A stretch of DNA of 64,000 nucleotides from Variovorax sp. WS11 (GCF_010499245.1 NZ_JAAGOW010000001.1:3782001-3846000); one strand, 5' to 3'. Shown: positions 17,031 through 26,189, counted from the first letter of the stretch. Made by a program: numbers and translations. Notes: generated from the sequence alone by a model not told the origin.

Positions 17031-18008
17031 TCAGGGCGCCAGGCGGATGTTCGCGTCCTTGATGATCCTCGCGTAGATCGCCGCATCCGTCCGCACCACC
17101 TTCTGGAACTCTTCCGGCTTGCCACCCCCCACCTGCAGCCCCAGCGCCTCGATCTTGGCCGTGACCTCCGGCAGGCGCAGGATGCGGTCGATCTCGTCCG
17201 ACAGCTTCTGCACCACCGGCGCCGGCGTCGCTGCCGGCAGGAACACGCCGAACCAGCCGTAGGGATCGAAGGACTGGTAGCCCAGCTCGGCGAAGGTGGG
17301 CACGTCCGGCAGCCCGGGCATGCGCTGTGTGCCGGTCACCGCCAGCGGACGCATGGACTTGAGATGCGGCCGGGCGCTGGCACTGTCGATGAAGGCCGAC
17401 GCCAGCTGCCCGCCGACCAGGTTGGTGACCAGCGGCGCGGCGCCCTGGAAGGGCACGTGCACCAGGTCGATGCCGGCCTGCATGTTCAGCAGCGCGCCCT
17501 GGATGTGCGAGGAGGTGCCGGCGCCGTAGCTGCCGAAGTTGTACTTGCCGGGACTGGCCTTCACCATCGCGATGAAGCCCTTCAGATCCTTCGCGGGTGA
17601 GTCGAGCGGCACCGCCAGCATGCTCGGGCTGCGCGCGATCATGGTGACGGGCACCAGGTCCTTCAGCGGATCGTAGGGCAGCTTCTCCATCAGCGACTGC
17701 TGCTGGATCAGCGCCGTGATGCCGATCAGCACCGTGTGGCCGTCGGCCGGCGCCTTGGCGACGAAGCCGTTGCCGATGGTGCCGCCGGCGCCGGGCCGGT
17801 TCTCCACCAGCGCGGGCTGGCCCCAGGCTTCCTGCAGCTTCTGCCCGATCGTGCGCGCCAGGGTGTCGGTGGCGCCGCCGGCGGGGTAGGGCACGATCAG
17901 CTTCAGCGGCTGGCTGGGGTAGGGGCCTTGCGCCGCGGCCGGTGCGGCGAGCAGCGCCGCCAGGCCGGCGGCCACGCAGAGCCTGCGCATCATCGATGTC
18001 TTCTTCAC
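17031..18008 (-). CDS. Bug/TctC-type periplasmic receptor
   Basis: A 325-residue tripartite tricarboxylate transporter receptor. A signal peptide (RRLCVAAGLAALLAAPAAAQ) precedes YPSQPLKLIVPYPAGGATD, the characteristic mature start. GSYGAGTSSHIQG and PFQGAAPLVTNLVGG follow. The GTG at 18008 has GGAG 9 bases upstream; ATG codons at 17993 and 17990 are alternatives. It is the last gene of the long beta-oxidation-like cluster, 31 bp after an acyl-CoA dehydrogenase, so it probably imports that pathway's acid substrate. No membrane subunits nearby. Confidence 0.9.
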   Translation of the reverse strand: MKKTSMMRRLCVAAGLAALLAAPAAAQGPYPSQPLKLIVPYPAGGATDTLARTIGQKLQEAWGQPALVENRPGAGGTIGNGFVAKAPADGHTVLIGITALIQQQSLMEKLPYDPLKDLVPVTMIARSPSMLAVPLDSPAKDLKGFIAMVKASPGKYNFGSYGAGTSSHIQGALLNMQAGIDLVHVPFQGAAPLVTNLVGGQLASAFIDSASARPHLKSMRPLAVTGTQRMPGLPDVPTFAELGYQSFDPYGWFGVFLPAATPAPVVQKLSDEIDRILRLPEVTAKIEALGLQVGGGKPEEFQKVVRTDAAIYARIIKDANIRLAP

Positions 18009-18039
18009 GGGCTTGTCTCCTCTTGATGGTGGGAAAAAC

Positions 18040-19194
18040 TCAACGCATCGCTTCGCGCACCAGATTGCGGGCGATGACGATCTGCTGAATCTGCGTCGTG
18101 CCCTCGTACAGCCGGAACAGGCGCACGTCACGATAGAAGCGCTCGATGCCGTAGTCGGCGATGTAGCCCGCGCCGCCGAAGATCTGCACCGCGCGGTCCG
18201 CCACGCGGCCGCACATCTCGGAGGCGAACAGCTTGCAGCACGATGCTTCCGTCGACACCTCGCGGCCCTCGTCGCGCCGGCGCGCCGCATCGATCACCAT
18301 GCAGCGGGCGGCGTAGATCTCCGCCTGGCTGTCGGCCAGCATCGCCTGCACCAGCTGGAACTCGGCGATGGGCTGGCCGAACTGCCTGCGCTCCACCGCG
18401 TAGTTCAGCGCGTCGCGCAGCATGCGCTCGGCCGCGCCGACGCAGATGGCGGCGATGTGGATGCGGCCCTTCTCCAGCACCTTCATCGCCGTCTTGAAGC
18501 CCTGGCCCTCGCGGCCGCCGATCAGCTGTGCAGCGGGCACCTTGCAGTTCTCGAAGATCACATCCGCCGTGTGGGCGCCGCGCTGGCCCATCTTGCGGTC
18601 CTTCTTGCCGATGGTGATGCCCGGCGTGTCGGCCTCCACGATAAAGGCCGAGACGCCGCTGGCGCCCTTGTCCTCGGGGTCGGTGCGCGCCATCAGCGTG
18701 AAGATGCCGGCATGCGGTGCGTTGGTGATGAAGCGCTTGGTGCCGTTGACGATGTAGTGATCGCCCTCGCGGATAGCAGTCGTGCGCAGCGAGGCCGCGT
18801 CGGAGCCGGCCTCGGGCTCGGTCAGGGCGAAGGAGGCGATCAATTCGCCCGTCGCGAGCCGCGGCAGGTACTTCTTCTTCTGCGCTTCGGTGCCGTCGAA
18901 GAGGATGCCCTGCGAGCCGATGCCCACCGTGGTGCCGAAGAGCGAACGGAAGCAGGGCGAGGTCTGGCCCATGGCCAGCATCACCATCACCTCTTCTTCC
19001 ATCGTCACGCCCAGGCCACCGTAGGCCTCGGGCACGGTCAGGCCGAAGAGGCCCAGTTCCTTCATCCCGCGCACGATGTCGTCGGGGATCTCGTCGGTCT
19101 CGGCCACCTGTGCTTCGGCGGGCACCAGCCGCTCGCGCACGAAGCGGTTGACGGCGTCGAGCAGGGCTTCGAGGGTTTCGGGGTCGCGGATCAT
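18040..19194 (-). CDS. Acyl-CoA dehydrogenase
   Basis: A 384-residue FAD-dependent acyl-CoA dehydrogenase of normal length. ALTEPEAGSDAASL is the FAD/substrate signature, NGTKRFITNA follows, and QIFGGAGYIADYGIERFYRD plus RLYEGTTQIQ closes the fold; the Glu of YEGT is the usual catalytic base. The start has GAGGAA 8 bases upstream. It introduces the 2,3-double bond in an acyl-CoA and passes electrons to ETF. It lies between the thiolase-like/DUF35 pair and a Bug receptor, as one of two such dehydrogenases in this operon. Confidence 0.93.
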   Translation of the reverse strand: MIRDPETLEALLDAVNRFVRERLVPAEAQVAETDEIPDDIVRGMKELGLFGLTVPEAYGGLGVTMEEEVMVMLAMGQTSPCFRSLFGTTVGIGSQGILFDGTEAQKKKYLPRLATGELIASFALTEPEAGSDAASLRTTAIREGDHYIVNGTKRFITNAPHAGIFTLMARTDPEDKGASGVSAFIVEADTPGITIGKKDRKMGQRGAHTADVIFENCKVPAAQLIGGREGQGFKTAMKVLEKGRIHIAAICVGAAERMLRDALNYAVERRQFGQPIAEFQLVQAMLADSQAEIYAARCMVIDAARRRDEGREVSTEASCCKLFASEMCGRVADRAVQIFGGAGYIADYGIERFYRDVRLFRLYEGTTQIQQIVIARNLVREAMR

Positions 19195-19204
19195 GGTCGA
19201 TTCC

Positions 19205-20383
19205 TCAAAGGGCGTCGGCGGTGCCGAGAATGGCGGTGGCCTGGCTGGACAGCATGCCGCCGTTGCCATGCGCGATGGCGGTGTGCGCGTTCTTCACCTG
19301 CCGCTCGCCGCAGTCGCCGCGCAGCTGCCGCACGGCCTCGATGAGCGCGAAGATGCCGTACATGCCGGGATGCACGCACGAGAGTCCGCCGCCGTTGGTG
19401 TTGACCGGCAAGCGCCCGCCGGGCGCGATGGCGCCGTCGGCCACGAAACGGCCGGCCTCGCCCTTCGGGCAGAAGCCCAGGTCTTCCAGGAAGAGCAGCG
19501 TGTTGATGGTGAAGGCGTCGTAGAGCTGCACCACGTCGATGTCCTTGGGCGTCAGCCCCGCCATCGCGAAGGCCTCGCGTCCCGACTGGCTGGCCGCCGT
19601 GACGGTGAGATCCTTCATCGACGAGATCTGCCGGTTCCACACCGCCGTCCCATTGCCCAGCACATAGACCGGCTTCTTCGGCAGGTCCCGCGCGCGCTCG
19701 GCGCTCACCAGCACGTACGCGCCGCCGCCGTCGGTGACCAGGCAGCAGTCGCGCACGGTCAGCGGGTCCGACACCATGCGGGAGGCCAGCACCTGCTCGC
19801 GCGTGAGCGCCTCGCGCATGAAGGCTTCCGGGTTGAGCCGGGCCCACGCACGCGCGGCCACGGCCACGTCGGCGAGCTGCTCGCGCGTGGTGCCGAACTC
19901 GTGCATGTGGCGCGAGGCGGCCAGCGCGTAGGCCGACACCGGTAGCATCGGCTCGTAGGGATGCTCGTAGGGCTGCGGGTCGAGAAAGCGGCGCGCCGCC
20001 ACGATCTCGCGCCGGCCGAAGGCGGCGCTGCGCTGCGCGCTGCCGTAGCAGACGAGCACCGCGCTGCACTGGCCGGAACGAATGGCGTGCATCGCGGGCA
20101 GAAGGTGCGCGATGAAGCTGCTGCCGCCCAGCATGGTGCCGTCGATGTAGCGCGGGTTGAGGCCCAGGTACTCGACCACCGGCAGGGCCCACATCGCGGC
20201 GGAGGCGCTGGCGGTGCACAGGCCGTCGATGTCGTGCATCGTCAGCCCTGCGTCGGCCACGGCGGCGTGCGCCGAGCGCGCCAGCAGTTCCATGTCGGTG
20301 AAGCCGGGCGTCTCGCCGCAGCCGAAGGTGGCAACGCCGGCGATCGCGGCGCTGCCGCGCAGATCCTTCAGTCCGCTGCTCAT
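19205..20383 (-). CDS. Thiolase-superfamily protein, probable Ltp2-like aldolase
   Basis: A 392-residue SCP-x/lipid-transfer branch thiolase homologue with a remodelled active site. The nucleophilic Cys found in true thiolases is absent: the segment reads GTMLGGSSF (about 82-90). The HDCF motif is YDAF (Tyr288), and the GHPLGATG loop is HPGMYG (Tyr342). This is the pattern known for Ltp2, the steroid side-chain aldolase, which has catalytic tyrosines and needs a DUF35 partner. The neighbouring gene, overlapping by 4 bp, encodes exactly such a DUF35 protein. It is likely a retro-aldol C-C lyase on a 3-hydroxyacyl-CoA rather than a thiolase. Confidence 0.8.
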   Translation of the reverse strand: MSSGLKDLRGSAAIAGVATFGCGETPGFTDMELLARSAHAAVADAGLTMHDIDGLCTASASAAMWALPVVEYLGLNPRYIDGTMLGGSSFIAHLLPAMHAIRSGQCSAVLVCYGSAQRSAAFGRREIVAARRFLDPQPYEHPYEPMLPVSAYALAASRHMHEFGTTREQLADVAVAARAWARLNPEAFMREALTREQVLASRMVSDPLTVRDCCLVTDGGGAYVLVSAERARDLPKKPVYVLGNGTAVWNRQISSMKDLTVTAASQSGREAFAMAGLTPKDIDVVQLYDAFTINTLLFLEDLGFCPKGEAGRFVADGAIAPGGRLPVNTNGGGLSCVHPGMYGIFALIEAVRQLRGDCGERQVKNAHTAIAHGNGGMLSSQATAILGTADAL

Positions 20384-20784
20384 CGGGTGCCTCCTTCGAT
20401 GGCATCGAAGAGCACCAGCCCCCGGCCGTCCTTCACCTGCACCCGCGCCTGCACGCGCTGCCCGATGCGCACCGCATCGGGCGCCAGGTTGTCCACGCGG
20501 CTCATGAGCCGCACGCCTTCATCGAGATCGATCAGGCTGACGTTGAGATCGCCTCCGTCGGCGGGCTTGCGCCGCACGGTCGTCACGGCATGCACGGTGC
20601 CGAGGCCGTTGAAGCTTTTCCACTCCAGCGCGGTGCTGCCGCAGTGCGGGCAGCCCTCGCGCGGGTAGTACACGTGGCGGCTGCACGCGCCGCAGCACTG
20701 CAGCAGGAGGCGGCCGGCGTCCAGCTCGCGCTGGTGAAAGGTCTGCACGCCGGTGGCGCCTTCCTCGATGGTTTGCGTCGTCAT
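20380..20784 (-). CDS. Zn-ribbon/OB-fold DUF35 protein, partner of the thiolase-like protein
   Basis: A 134-residue DUF35 protein. The rubredoxin-like zinc ribbon uses C31-x2-C34 and C45-x2-C48 (CGAC, CPHC), followed by an OB fold beginning near GLGTVHAVTTV. Such proteins bind acyl-CoA and form complexes with thiolase-like enzymes (HMG-CoA synthase/thiolase complexes in archaea, Ltp2-ChsH2 in steroid degraders). The start at 20784 precedes the thiolase-like gene, and their ATGA overlap implies stoichiometric synthesis. Confidence 0.88.
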   Translation of the reverse strand: MTTQTIEEGATGVQTFHQRELDAGRLLLQCCGACSRHVYYPREGCPHCGSTALEWKSFNGLGTVHAVTTVRRKPADGGDLNVSLIDLDEGVRLMSRVDNLAPDAVRIGQRVQARVQVKDGRGLVLFDAIEGGTR

Positions 20785-20792
20785 GGGCGTCC

Positions 20793-21707
20793 TCAGATCG
20801 GGTCCCAGCTGAACACGTCGCCGGAACGCTCGAGCTCGTAGAAGCTCGCCTTCAAGGCGGGCAGCGCATGGCTGGCCACGGTCTGTGGGCTCCAGCCCTC
20901 GCTGCGGTGCACCGAGCGCACCGGCCGCGGCTGGCTCATCAGGAAGATCTCGTTGTTGCGCACCGCGAAGATCTGGCCGTTGACGTCCTTCGCGGCATCG
21001 CTGGCCAGGCACACGGCCAGCGGCGCGATCTTGGCGGGCGTCATTTGCTTCAGGCGGTCGACGCGCGCCTGCTCCTCGGGCGTCTCGGTCGGGATGGAGC
21101 CGATCATCCGGCTCCAGGCAAAGGGCGAGATGCAGTTGGAGCGCACGTTGAACTTCTGCATGTCGAGCGCGATGGACTTGGACAGCGCGGCAACGCCGAG
21201 CTTCGCGGCGCTGTAGTTGGCCTGGCCGAAATTGCCGATCAGGCCGGAGGTGGAGGTCATGTGCACGAAGCAGCCGCTTTCCTGCTCCTTGAAGTGCGGG
21301 GCGGCGGCGCGGCTCACATAGAAGCTGCCGTAGAGATGCACCTTGATGACCGCATCCCACTCCTCCGCGCTCATCTTGTGAAAGAAGCGGTCGCGCAGGA
21401 TGCCGGCGTTGTTGACCACGACGTCGATGCGGCCGAAGGCCTCCACGGCCGTGCCGACGATGCGTGCCGCGCCCGCCTGTTCCGACACGCTGTCGGTGCT
21501 GGCCACGGCCTGCCCGCCGAAGGCCTCGATCTCGCGGACCACGGCCTGCGCCGGGCCTTCGTCCTTGCCTTCGCCGCCGACCGAGGCGCCGATGTCGTTG
21601 ACCACCACCTTCGCGCCTTCGCGCGCCATGGCCAGCGCCATGTCGCGGCCGATGCCGCCGCCGGCACCGGTGACGACGACCACCTTGTTCTCCACCATCC
21701 TGCTCAT
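20793..21707 (-). CDS. SDR family 3-hydroxyacyl-CoA dehydrogenase-like protein
   Basis: A 304-residue short-chain dehydrogenase, longer than classical members. GAGGGIGRDMA binds the nucleotide, NNAGILRDRFFHKM and the YSAAKLG motif form the active site. The insertion after NDIGASVGGEG and the C-terminal extension of about 50 residues resemble the dehydrogenase domain of peroxisomal multifunctional enzyme type 2 (HSD17B4-like), so oxidation of a 3-hydroxyacyl-CoA is likely. It precedes the DUF35 gene by 8 bp and follows the crotonase gene by 5 bp in the operon. Confidence 0.88.
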   Translation of the reverse strand: MSRMVENKVVVVTGAGGGIGRDMALAMAREGAKVVVNDIGASVGGEGKDEGPAQAVVREIEAFGGQAVASTDSVSEQAGAARIVGTAVEAFGRIDVVVNNAGILRDRFFHKMSAEEWDAVIKVHLYGSFYVSRAAAPHFKEQESGCFVHMTSTSGLIGNFGQANYSAAKLGVAALSKSIALDMQKFNVRSNCISPFAWSRMIGSIPTETPEEQARVDRLKQMTPAKIAPLAVCLASDAAKDVNGQIFAVRNNEIFLMSQPRPVRSVHRSEGWSPQTVASHALPALKASFYELERSGDVFSWDPI

Positions 21708-21712
21708 GTCTT

Positions 21713-22516
21713 TCACTCCTTGTCCGTGCGCGCCGGCCACTGGAAGGCCGGCGGCTCCTTGTCGAAGAACCGCTGCAGCGCCTTGCGATGCAGCGTGGTC
21801 TGGAAGCACAGCGCCTGGCCGTCGGCCTCGGCCGCGAAGGCGGCTTCCATGGCGCCCGCGTCGAGCGCGATGCGCTTGACCAGGCCCACGGCCAGCGGCG
21901 AGGCGCCGGCAAAGCTGTCCGCCAGCGCCAGCGCCCGCGGCAGCAGCGCGGCCTGCTCGTGCTGCTCCATGGCAATGCCGAGCGCCAGTGCCTCCGCCGC
22001 GTCCACCTCCCTGGCCGAGAGGAACAGCTCGCGGGCGCGCTGCGCGCCGACGATGCGCGGCAGCGTGTAGGTGGCGCCGCAGTCCGGGATGACCCCGACC
22101 CGCATGAAGACCATGCAGAAGCGGGCACGCGGCGTCACCAGCACGAAGTCCGCCGCCAGCGCCAGGCTGAAGCCGGCACCGTAGGCCGCACCGTCCACCG
22201 CGGCGATGACGGGGCGGTCCAGGGACAGCAGCTCGCGGAAGATCGCGTTCGCGCTCTGCATGCGGGCGCGCAAGCCGTCGCTTTCGAGCGTGCCGGCGGC
22301 GGCAATGCCGCGCAGGTCGCCGCCCGCGCAGAAGGCGCCGTTGGCGCCGGTGATCACCACCGCGCGCACGCCGCTGTCCGACTTGACCCGTGCGATGGCG
22401 GCCGCCAGGCCCTCCTTCAGGTCGGGGGTGAGCGAGTTGCGGGTGGCAGGGTCGTCGAGGGTCACGACGGCCGTGGTGCCGCGGCGTTCGTAGTGAACGG
22501 GGCTGGTTTCGCTCAT
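21713..22516 (-). CDS. Enoyl-CoA isomerase/hydratase, PaaG-like crotonase
   Basis: A 267-residue crotonase. The oxyanion-hole loop is FCAGGDLRG and the helix AAYGAGFSLALAADF follows. The first catalytic Glu of hydratases is missing; instead VGVIPDCGATY carries an Asp at the position used by PaaG and by Delta3,Delta2-enoyl-CoA isomerases, while the second Glu (RARELFL) is retained. An isomerase moving double bonds to the 2-position is therefore more likely than a hydratase. ATGA overlap with the upstream ligase. Confidence 0.88.
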   Translation of the reverse strand: MSETSPVHYERRGTTAVVTLDDPATRNSLTPDLKEGLAAAIARVKSDSGVRAVVITGANGAFCAGGDLRGIAAAGTLESDGLRARMQSANAIFRELLSLDRPVIAAVDGAAYGAGFSLALAADFVLVTPRARFCMVFMRVGVIPDCGATYTLPRIVGAQRARELFLSAREVDAAEALALGIAMEQHEQAALLPRALALADSFAGASPLAVGLVKRIALDAGAMEAAFAAEADGQALCFQTTLHRKALQRFFDKEPPAFQWPARTDKE

Positions 22517-24192
22517 TCGGATTCCTTCCTTGCCGCGGCGCGATGCTGCTCCTGCAGCTCGCGCCAGAGGATCTTGCCGGTGCCCGACTTGGGCAGGGCA
22601 TCCATGAATTCCACGAAGCGGGGCGCCTTGTAGACCGCCATGCGGCCGCGCGCCCAATCGACGATGTCCTGGGCCTGAACTTCGCCGCGGAAGCCGGGCT
22701 TGAGGGAGACGATCGCCTTCACCGCCTCGCCCTGCCTCGTGTCGGGCACGCCGATGATGCAGGCCTCGTGGATGGCCGGGTGCTCGTACAGCATGTTCTC
22801 CACCTCGGCCGGCCAGACCTTGTAGCCCGAGGTGTTGAGCATCCGCTTGAGGCGGTCGCGCATGAAGAAGTAGCCTTCCTCGTCCATGTAGGCGAGGTCG
22901 CCGGTACGGAAGAAGCGCTTGCCCTCCAGCTCGAAGAAGGCTTCGCGGTCGGCCTGCGGGTTGCGCCAGTAGCCCACGGTGTTCTGCGGCGCGTGGGTGA
23001 CCAGCTCGCCCACCTCGCCCTGCGCAAGCTCCTGCAGCGTCTGCGGGTCCACGATGCGGGTGTCCACCCCCTGGGCCGGGATGCCCAGGCACTGGCGCTT
23101 GCCGCGCGCAAGCGGATTGGCCTGCAGGAATGAGGCGGTCTCCGTCAGGCCGTAGCCCTCGTTGTAGGTGATGCCCCAGCGCTGCTGCATCATCGCCGCC
23201 ACCGCTTCCGGCATCGCCGCCGCGCCGCCGGAGAGCAGGGTCAGGCTGGAGATGTCGCGTTGGGCCACCTCGGGCTCCGCGAAGAAGTCCAGGATCATTG
23301 CCGGCGGGGCCGTCCACGCGGTCACGCGGTGGCGCTCGATGAGGCGCGCTGCAACGGCCGGATTCCAGCGCGGCAGCATCACCGAGGTGCCGCCCAGGAA
23401 GATCGGCATGTTCATGCCGTTCTGCAGCCCGAGCATGTGGAACAGCGGCGCGACCGCAAGCACCACCGTCTCGCAATGCAGGCCCTTCCAGACGTGCGAG
23501 GCCGCCAGCGAGGCGATCACCGTCTGGTGCGTGTGCATGCAGCCCTTGGGGTGGCCGGTGGTGCCGGAGGTGTAGGGAAGGATGGCGAGGTCTGCGGGGC
23601 GAACTTCCGCATCGATGCCGTCGCAGGCTGCCGGCACCTTGTCCCAGCCCGTGCAGTCCGCGCGCGAGATCGGACGCAGCGGCGCAAGCACCCAATCCGG
23701 GATCTCGTCGGTGCCGTTGTCCCCCACCGCCTCGCTGTAGGCATGCACGACGATGCGATCGAACAGGCCCGCCTCGAAGTGCTCCAGCAGCTCCTGCGCC
23801 ACGAAGGCGATGCGCGCGCCGCTGTTCTCGGCGTAGTAGCGCACCTCCTGGGCCTTGCTCATGGGGTTGACCGGCACCACCACGCCACCCGCGCGCAGGA
23901 TCGCGTAGCAGGCGATCACGAACTGCGGGCAGTTCTGGCTCGCCACCAGCACGCGGTCGCCGCGCTGCAGCACGAGCGTGTCGCGCAGCCAGGCGGACAT
24001 TGCGGCCACGCGGCGCTGGAGCTCGCCATAGCGGACCACGCTGCCGCAGTAGACGATCGCGGCTTTGTCCGGATAGCGCCGCGCCGCGAGCTCGAGGACT
24101 TCCGGCAGCGTCGCCTGCGGCACGACCAGCTCGCGCGCAACGCCCTTGGGCCAGAAGCGGAAATGCGGACGTTCGCCCTCGGCCATCATCAT
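22513..24192 (-). CDS. AMP-forming acyl-CoA ligase (long-chain type)
   Basis: A 559-residue adenylate-forming enzyme. The phosphate loop is YTSGTTGHPKG (about 210), YNEGYGLTE marks the aryl/acyl pocket, RTGDLAYMDEEGYFFMRDR is the hinge, and the catalytic Lys is in KSGTGKILW near the C terminus. It makes an acyl-CoA from a free acid with ATP. Three ATG codons are stacked at 24192, 24189 and 24186; the first forms an ATGA overlap with the upstream acyl-CoA dehydrogenase. One of two ligases in the cluster, suggesting activation of both the initial substrate and a shortened product. Confidence 0.92.
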   Translation of the reverse strand: MMMAEGERPHFRFWPKGVARELVVPQATLPEVLELAARRYPDKAAIVYCGSVVRYGELQRRVAAMSAWLRDTLVLQRGDRVLVASQNCPQFVIACYAILRAGGVVVPVNPMSKAQEVRYYAENSGARIAFVAQELLEHFEAGLFDRIVVHAYSEAVGDNGTDEIPDWVLAPLRPISRADCTGWDKVPAACDGIDAEVRPADLAILPYTSGTTGHPKGCMHTHQTVIASLAASHVWKGLHCETVVLAVAPLFHMLGLQNGMNMPIFLGGTSVMLPRWNPAVAARLIERHRVTAWTAPPAMILDFFAEPEVAQRDISSLTLLSGGAAAMPEAVAAMMQQRWGITYNEGYGLTETASFLQANPLARGKRQCLGIPAQGVDTRIVDPQTLQELAQGEVGELVTHAPQNTVGYWRNPQADREAFFELEGKRFFRTGDLAYMDEEGYFFMRDRLKRMLNTSGYKVWPAEVENMLYEHPAIHEACIIGVPDTRQGEAVKAIVSLKPGFRGEVQAQDIVDWARGRMAVYKAPRFVEFMDALPKSGTGKILWRELQEQHRAAARKESE

Positions 24193-25343
24193 TGCTTCTC
24201 CATGGCCCGGGCGATGATTTCCTTCATCACCTCGTTGGCGCCGCCGTAGATGCGGCCGACGCGCACGTCGGCGTAGAGCCGCGCGATCGGGTACTCGTTC
24301 ATGAAGCCGTAGCCGCCGTGCAGCTGCAGGCATTCGTCGACGATGCGGCAGCAGGCGTCGGTGGTCCACCACTTGGCCATGGCGGCGGTCGGCACGTCGA
24401 GCTCGCCGCGCATCAGGCGCGCGATGCAGTCGTCCACGAAGGCGCGCGCCACCTGCGCCTGCGTCTCGCACTCGGCCAGCTTGAAGCGGGTGTTCTGCAT
24501 CTTCAGCAGCGGCTGGCCGAACACCTGGCGGTCTCGCACGTACTCGAGCGTGTCGTCGATCGCGCGCTGCATGCTCGCCACGGTGCCGACGGCGATCAGC
24601 ATGCGCTCGCGCGGCAGCTGGTTCATGAGCTGCGCGAAGCCGCCGCCTTCCTCGCCGCCCAGCAGGTTCTCTGCGGGCACGCGCACGTCGTCGAAGAAGA
24701 GCTCGGTGGTGTCCAGCGTCTTCTGGCCCATCTTGTCCAGCAGCGGCCCCCGGCGAAAGCCCGCCGTGCCTTCGGCCTCCACCATCAGCAGCGAAATCCC
24801 CTTGGCACCGCCTGCCGCGTCCGTCTTCGCGGCGACGCAGACCAGCCCGGCGTGCATGCCGTTGGTGATGAAGGTCTTGCTGCCGCTGATGCGCCACTGC
24901 TCGCCATCGCGCCGCGCCTGGGTCTTGATGCGCTGCAGGTCGGTGCCGGCGCCGGGCTCGGTCATCGCGATGGCCGCCACCAGCTCGCCGGTGGCCATGC
25001 GCGGCAGCCAGCGGCGCTTCTGTTCTTCGGTGCCGTAGGCCAGCAGGTAGTGGGCGACGATGCCGCTGTGCACGTTGTTGCTGAAGCCCTGCGCCATGGC
25101 GCGCATCTGCTCCTCGCAGATCACCGCCTCGTGCAGGAAGCTGCCGCCGCCGCCGCCGTATTCCTCGGGGATGCTGGCGCACAGCAGGCCGGCCTGGCCC
25201 GCCTTCGTCCAGATGTCGCGGTCGGCGTGCTGCTGCGCGCGCCAGCGCATCTCGTGGGGAACGCATTCGCGCTCGAAGAAGCGGCGCGCGCTGTCGCGCA
25301 GCATCTGCAGCTCCTCGGTCATCCACGGCCGGCTGGCGTTCAC
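24189..25343 (-). CDS. Acyl-CoA dehydrogenase (second copy)
   Basis: A 384-residue acyl-CoA dehydrogenase distinct from the one at 18040. AMTEPGAGTDLQRIK, SGSKTFITNGMHA and QLHGGYGFMNEYPIARLYAD are family signatures. The YEG motif that carries the usual catalytic Glu reads IYGGANEVM, so the base is either displaced, as in isovaleryl-type enzymes, or differs. The GTG at 25343 overlaps the preceding SDR stop (GTGA) and is preferred; the ATG at 25322 would give 377 residues. Two dehydrogenases imply two oxidation steps on different chain lengths or branches. Confidence 0.92.
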   Translation of the reverse strand: MNASRPWMTEELQMLRDSARRFFERECVPHEMRWRAQQHADRDIWTKAGQAGLLCASIPEEYGGGGGSFLHEAVICEEQMRAMAQGFSNNVHSGIVAHYLLAYGTEEQKRRWLPRMATGELVAAIAMTEPGAGTDLQRIKTQARRDGEQWRISGSKTFITNGMHAGLVCVAAKTDAAGGAKGISLLMVEAEGTAGFRRGPLLDKMGQKTLDTTELFFDDVRVPAENLLGGEEGGGFAQLMNQLPRERMLIAVGTVASMQRAIDDTLEYVRDRQVFGQPLLKMQNTRFKLAECETQAQVARAFVDDCIARLMRGELDVPTAAMAKWWTTDACCRIVDECLQLHGGYGFMNEYPIARLYADVRVGRIYGGANEVMKEIIARAMEKQ

Positions 25344-26167
25344 GGGCGGCCGCCTCCGCAGACCAGCACCTGTCCGCTGACGTAGTTCGACTCGGGGATG
25401 CAGAACATGTACACGGCCCCGGCCGCTTCTTCCGGCGTGCCGCCGCGGCCCAGCGGGATCAGCGCCTCGGCGTTCTTCAGGATCTGCGGGTTGACGCCCA
25501 CCTTGATCTGCCGGCCCTCGATGTCGATGCTGGCGCCGGCGCTGGCATCCGCTTCGGTCAGCCGGGTCTTGATCAGCCCGAAGGCGACGCTGTTGACGTT
25601 GACCTTGTAGCGCCCCCATTCCTTGGCCATCGCCTTCGTCAGGCCGTTGATGCCGGCCTTGGCCGCCGCGTAGTTGGCCTGGCCGGCGTTGCCGTAGACG
25701 CCGGAGGTGGAGGAGATGTTGACCACCTTGCGGAACACTTCACGGCCTTCGTCGGCCTCGCGCTTGGCCGCGTCGCGGATGAAGTTGGAAGCCGCGCGCA
25801 GGATGCGGAAGGGTGCCGTGAGGTGCACGGCGAGCATGGCCTCCCACTGCTCGTCGCTCATCTTCTGCACCACGCTGTCCCAGGTGTAGCCGGCGTTGTT
25901 GACGATGATGTCCAGGCCGCCGTAAGCATCGACAGCCGTTTGCACGAAGCGGTCGGCAAAGCCGCTGTCCGTCACGCTGCCGGCGCAGGCGATGGCGCTG
26001 CCGCCCGCGGCCACGATCTCGGCAACGGTCTGTGCGGCCGGTTCGGCGTCGAGGTCGTTGATGACGACGCGGGCCCCTTCGCTCGCCAGCTTGAGCGCGA
26101 TCTCGCGCCCGATGCCGCGGCCGGAGCCGGAGACGATGGCGACCTTGTTGTCGAGTTTGCGGTTCAT
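25340..26167 (-). CDS. SDR family oxidoreductase
   Basis: A 275-residue classical short-chain dehydrogenase. GSGRGIGREIA (about 14) is the cofactor loop, NDLDAE the dinucleotide specificity acid (Asp after the second strand suggests NAD), NNAGYTWD and YAAAKAG the active site. An insertion between about 225 and 245 (ASIDIEGRQIKVGVNPQ) is unusual for FabG-like proteins. Coupled by GTGA to the acyl-CoA dehydrogenase gene. Probably a 3-hydroxyacyl-CoA dehydrogenase of this pathway. Confidence 0.9.
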   Translation of the reverse strand: MNRKLDNKVAIVSGSGRGIGREIALKLASEGARVVINDLDAEPAAQTVAEIVAAGGSAIACAGSVTDSGFADRFVQTAVDAYGGLDIIVNNAGYTWDSVVQKMSDEQWEAMLAVHLTAPFRILRAASNFIRDAAKREADEGREVFRKVVNISSTSGVYGNAGQANYAAAKAGINGLTKAMAKEWGRYKVNVNSVAFGLIKTRLTEADASAGASIDIEGRQIKVGVNPQILKNAEALIPLGRGGTPEEAAGAVYMFCIPESNYVSGQVLVCGGGRP

Positions 26168-26189
26168 GGGTGTCTTTCCTTGTCCTGTG

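Noticed and set aside
19205..20383. Annotation as an ordinary acetyl-CoA acetyltransferase
   Set aside because: The nucleophilic Cys is absent and the His motif is altered, so thiolase activity is unlikely.
24186..24192. Starting the acyl-CoA ligase at the second or third of three stacked ATGs
   Set aside because: Possible, but the first ATG forms the ATGA overlap used throughout this operon, so it was kept.
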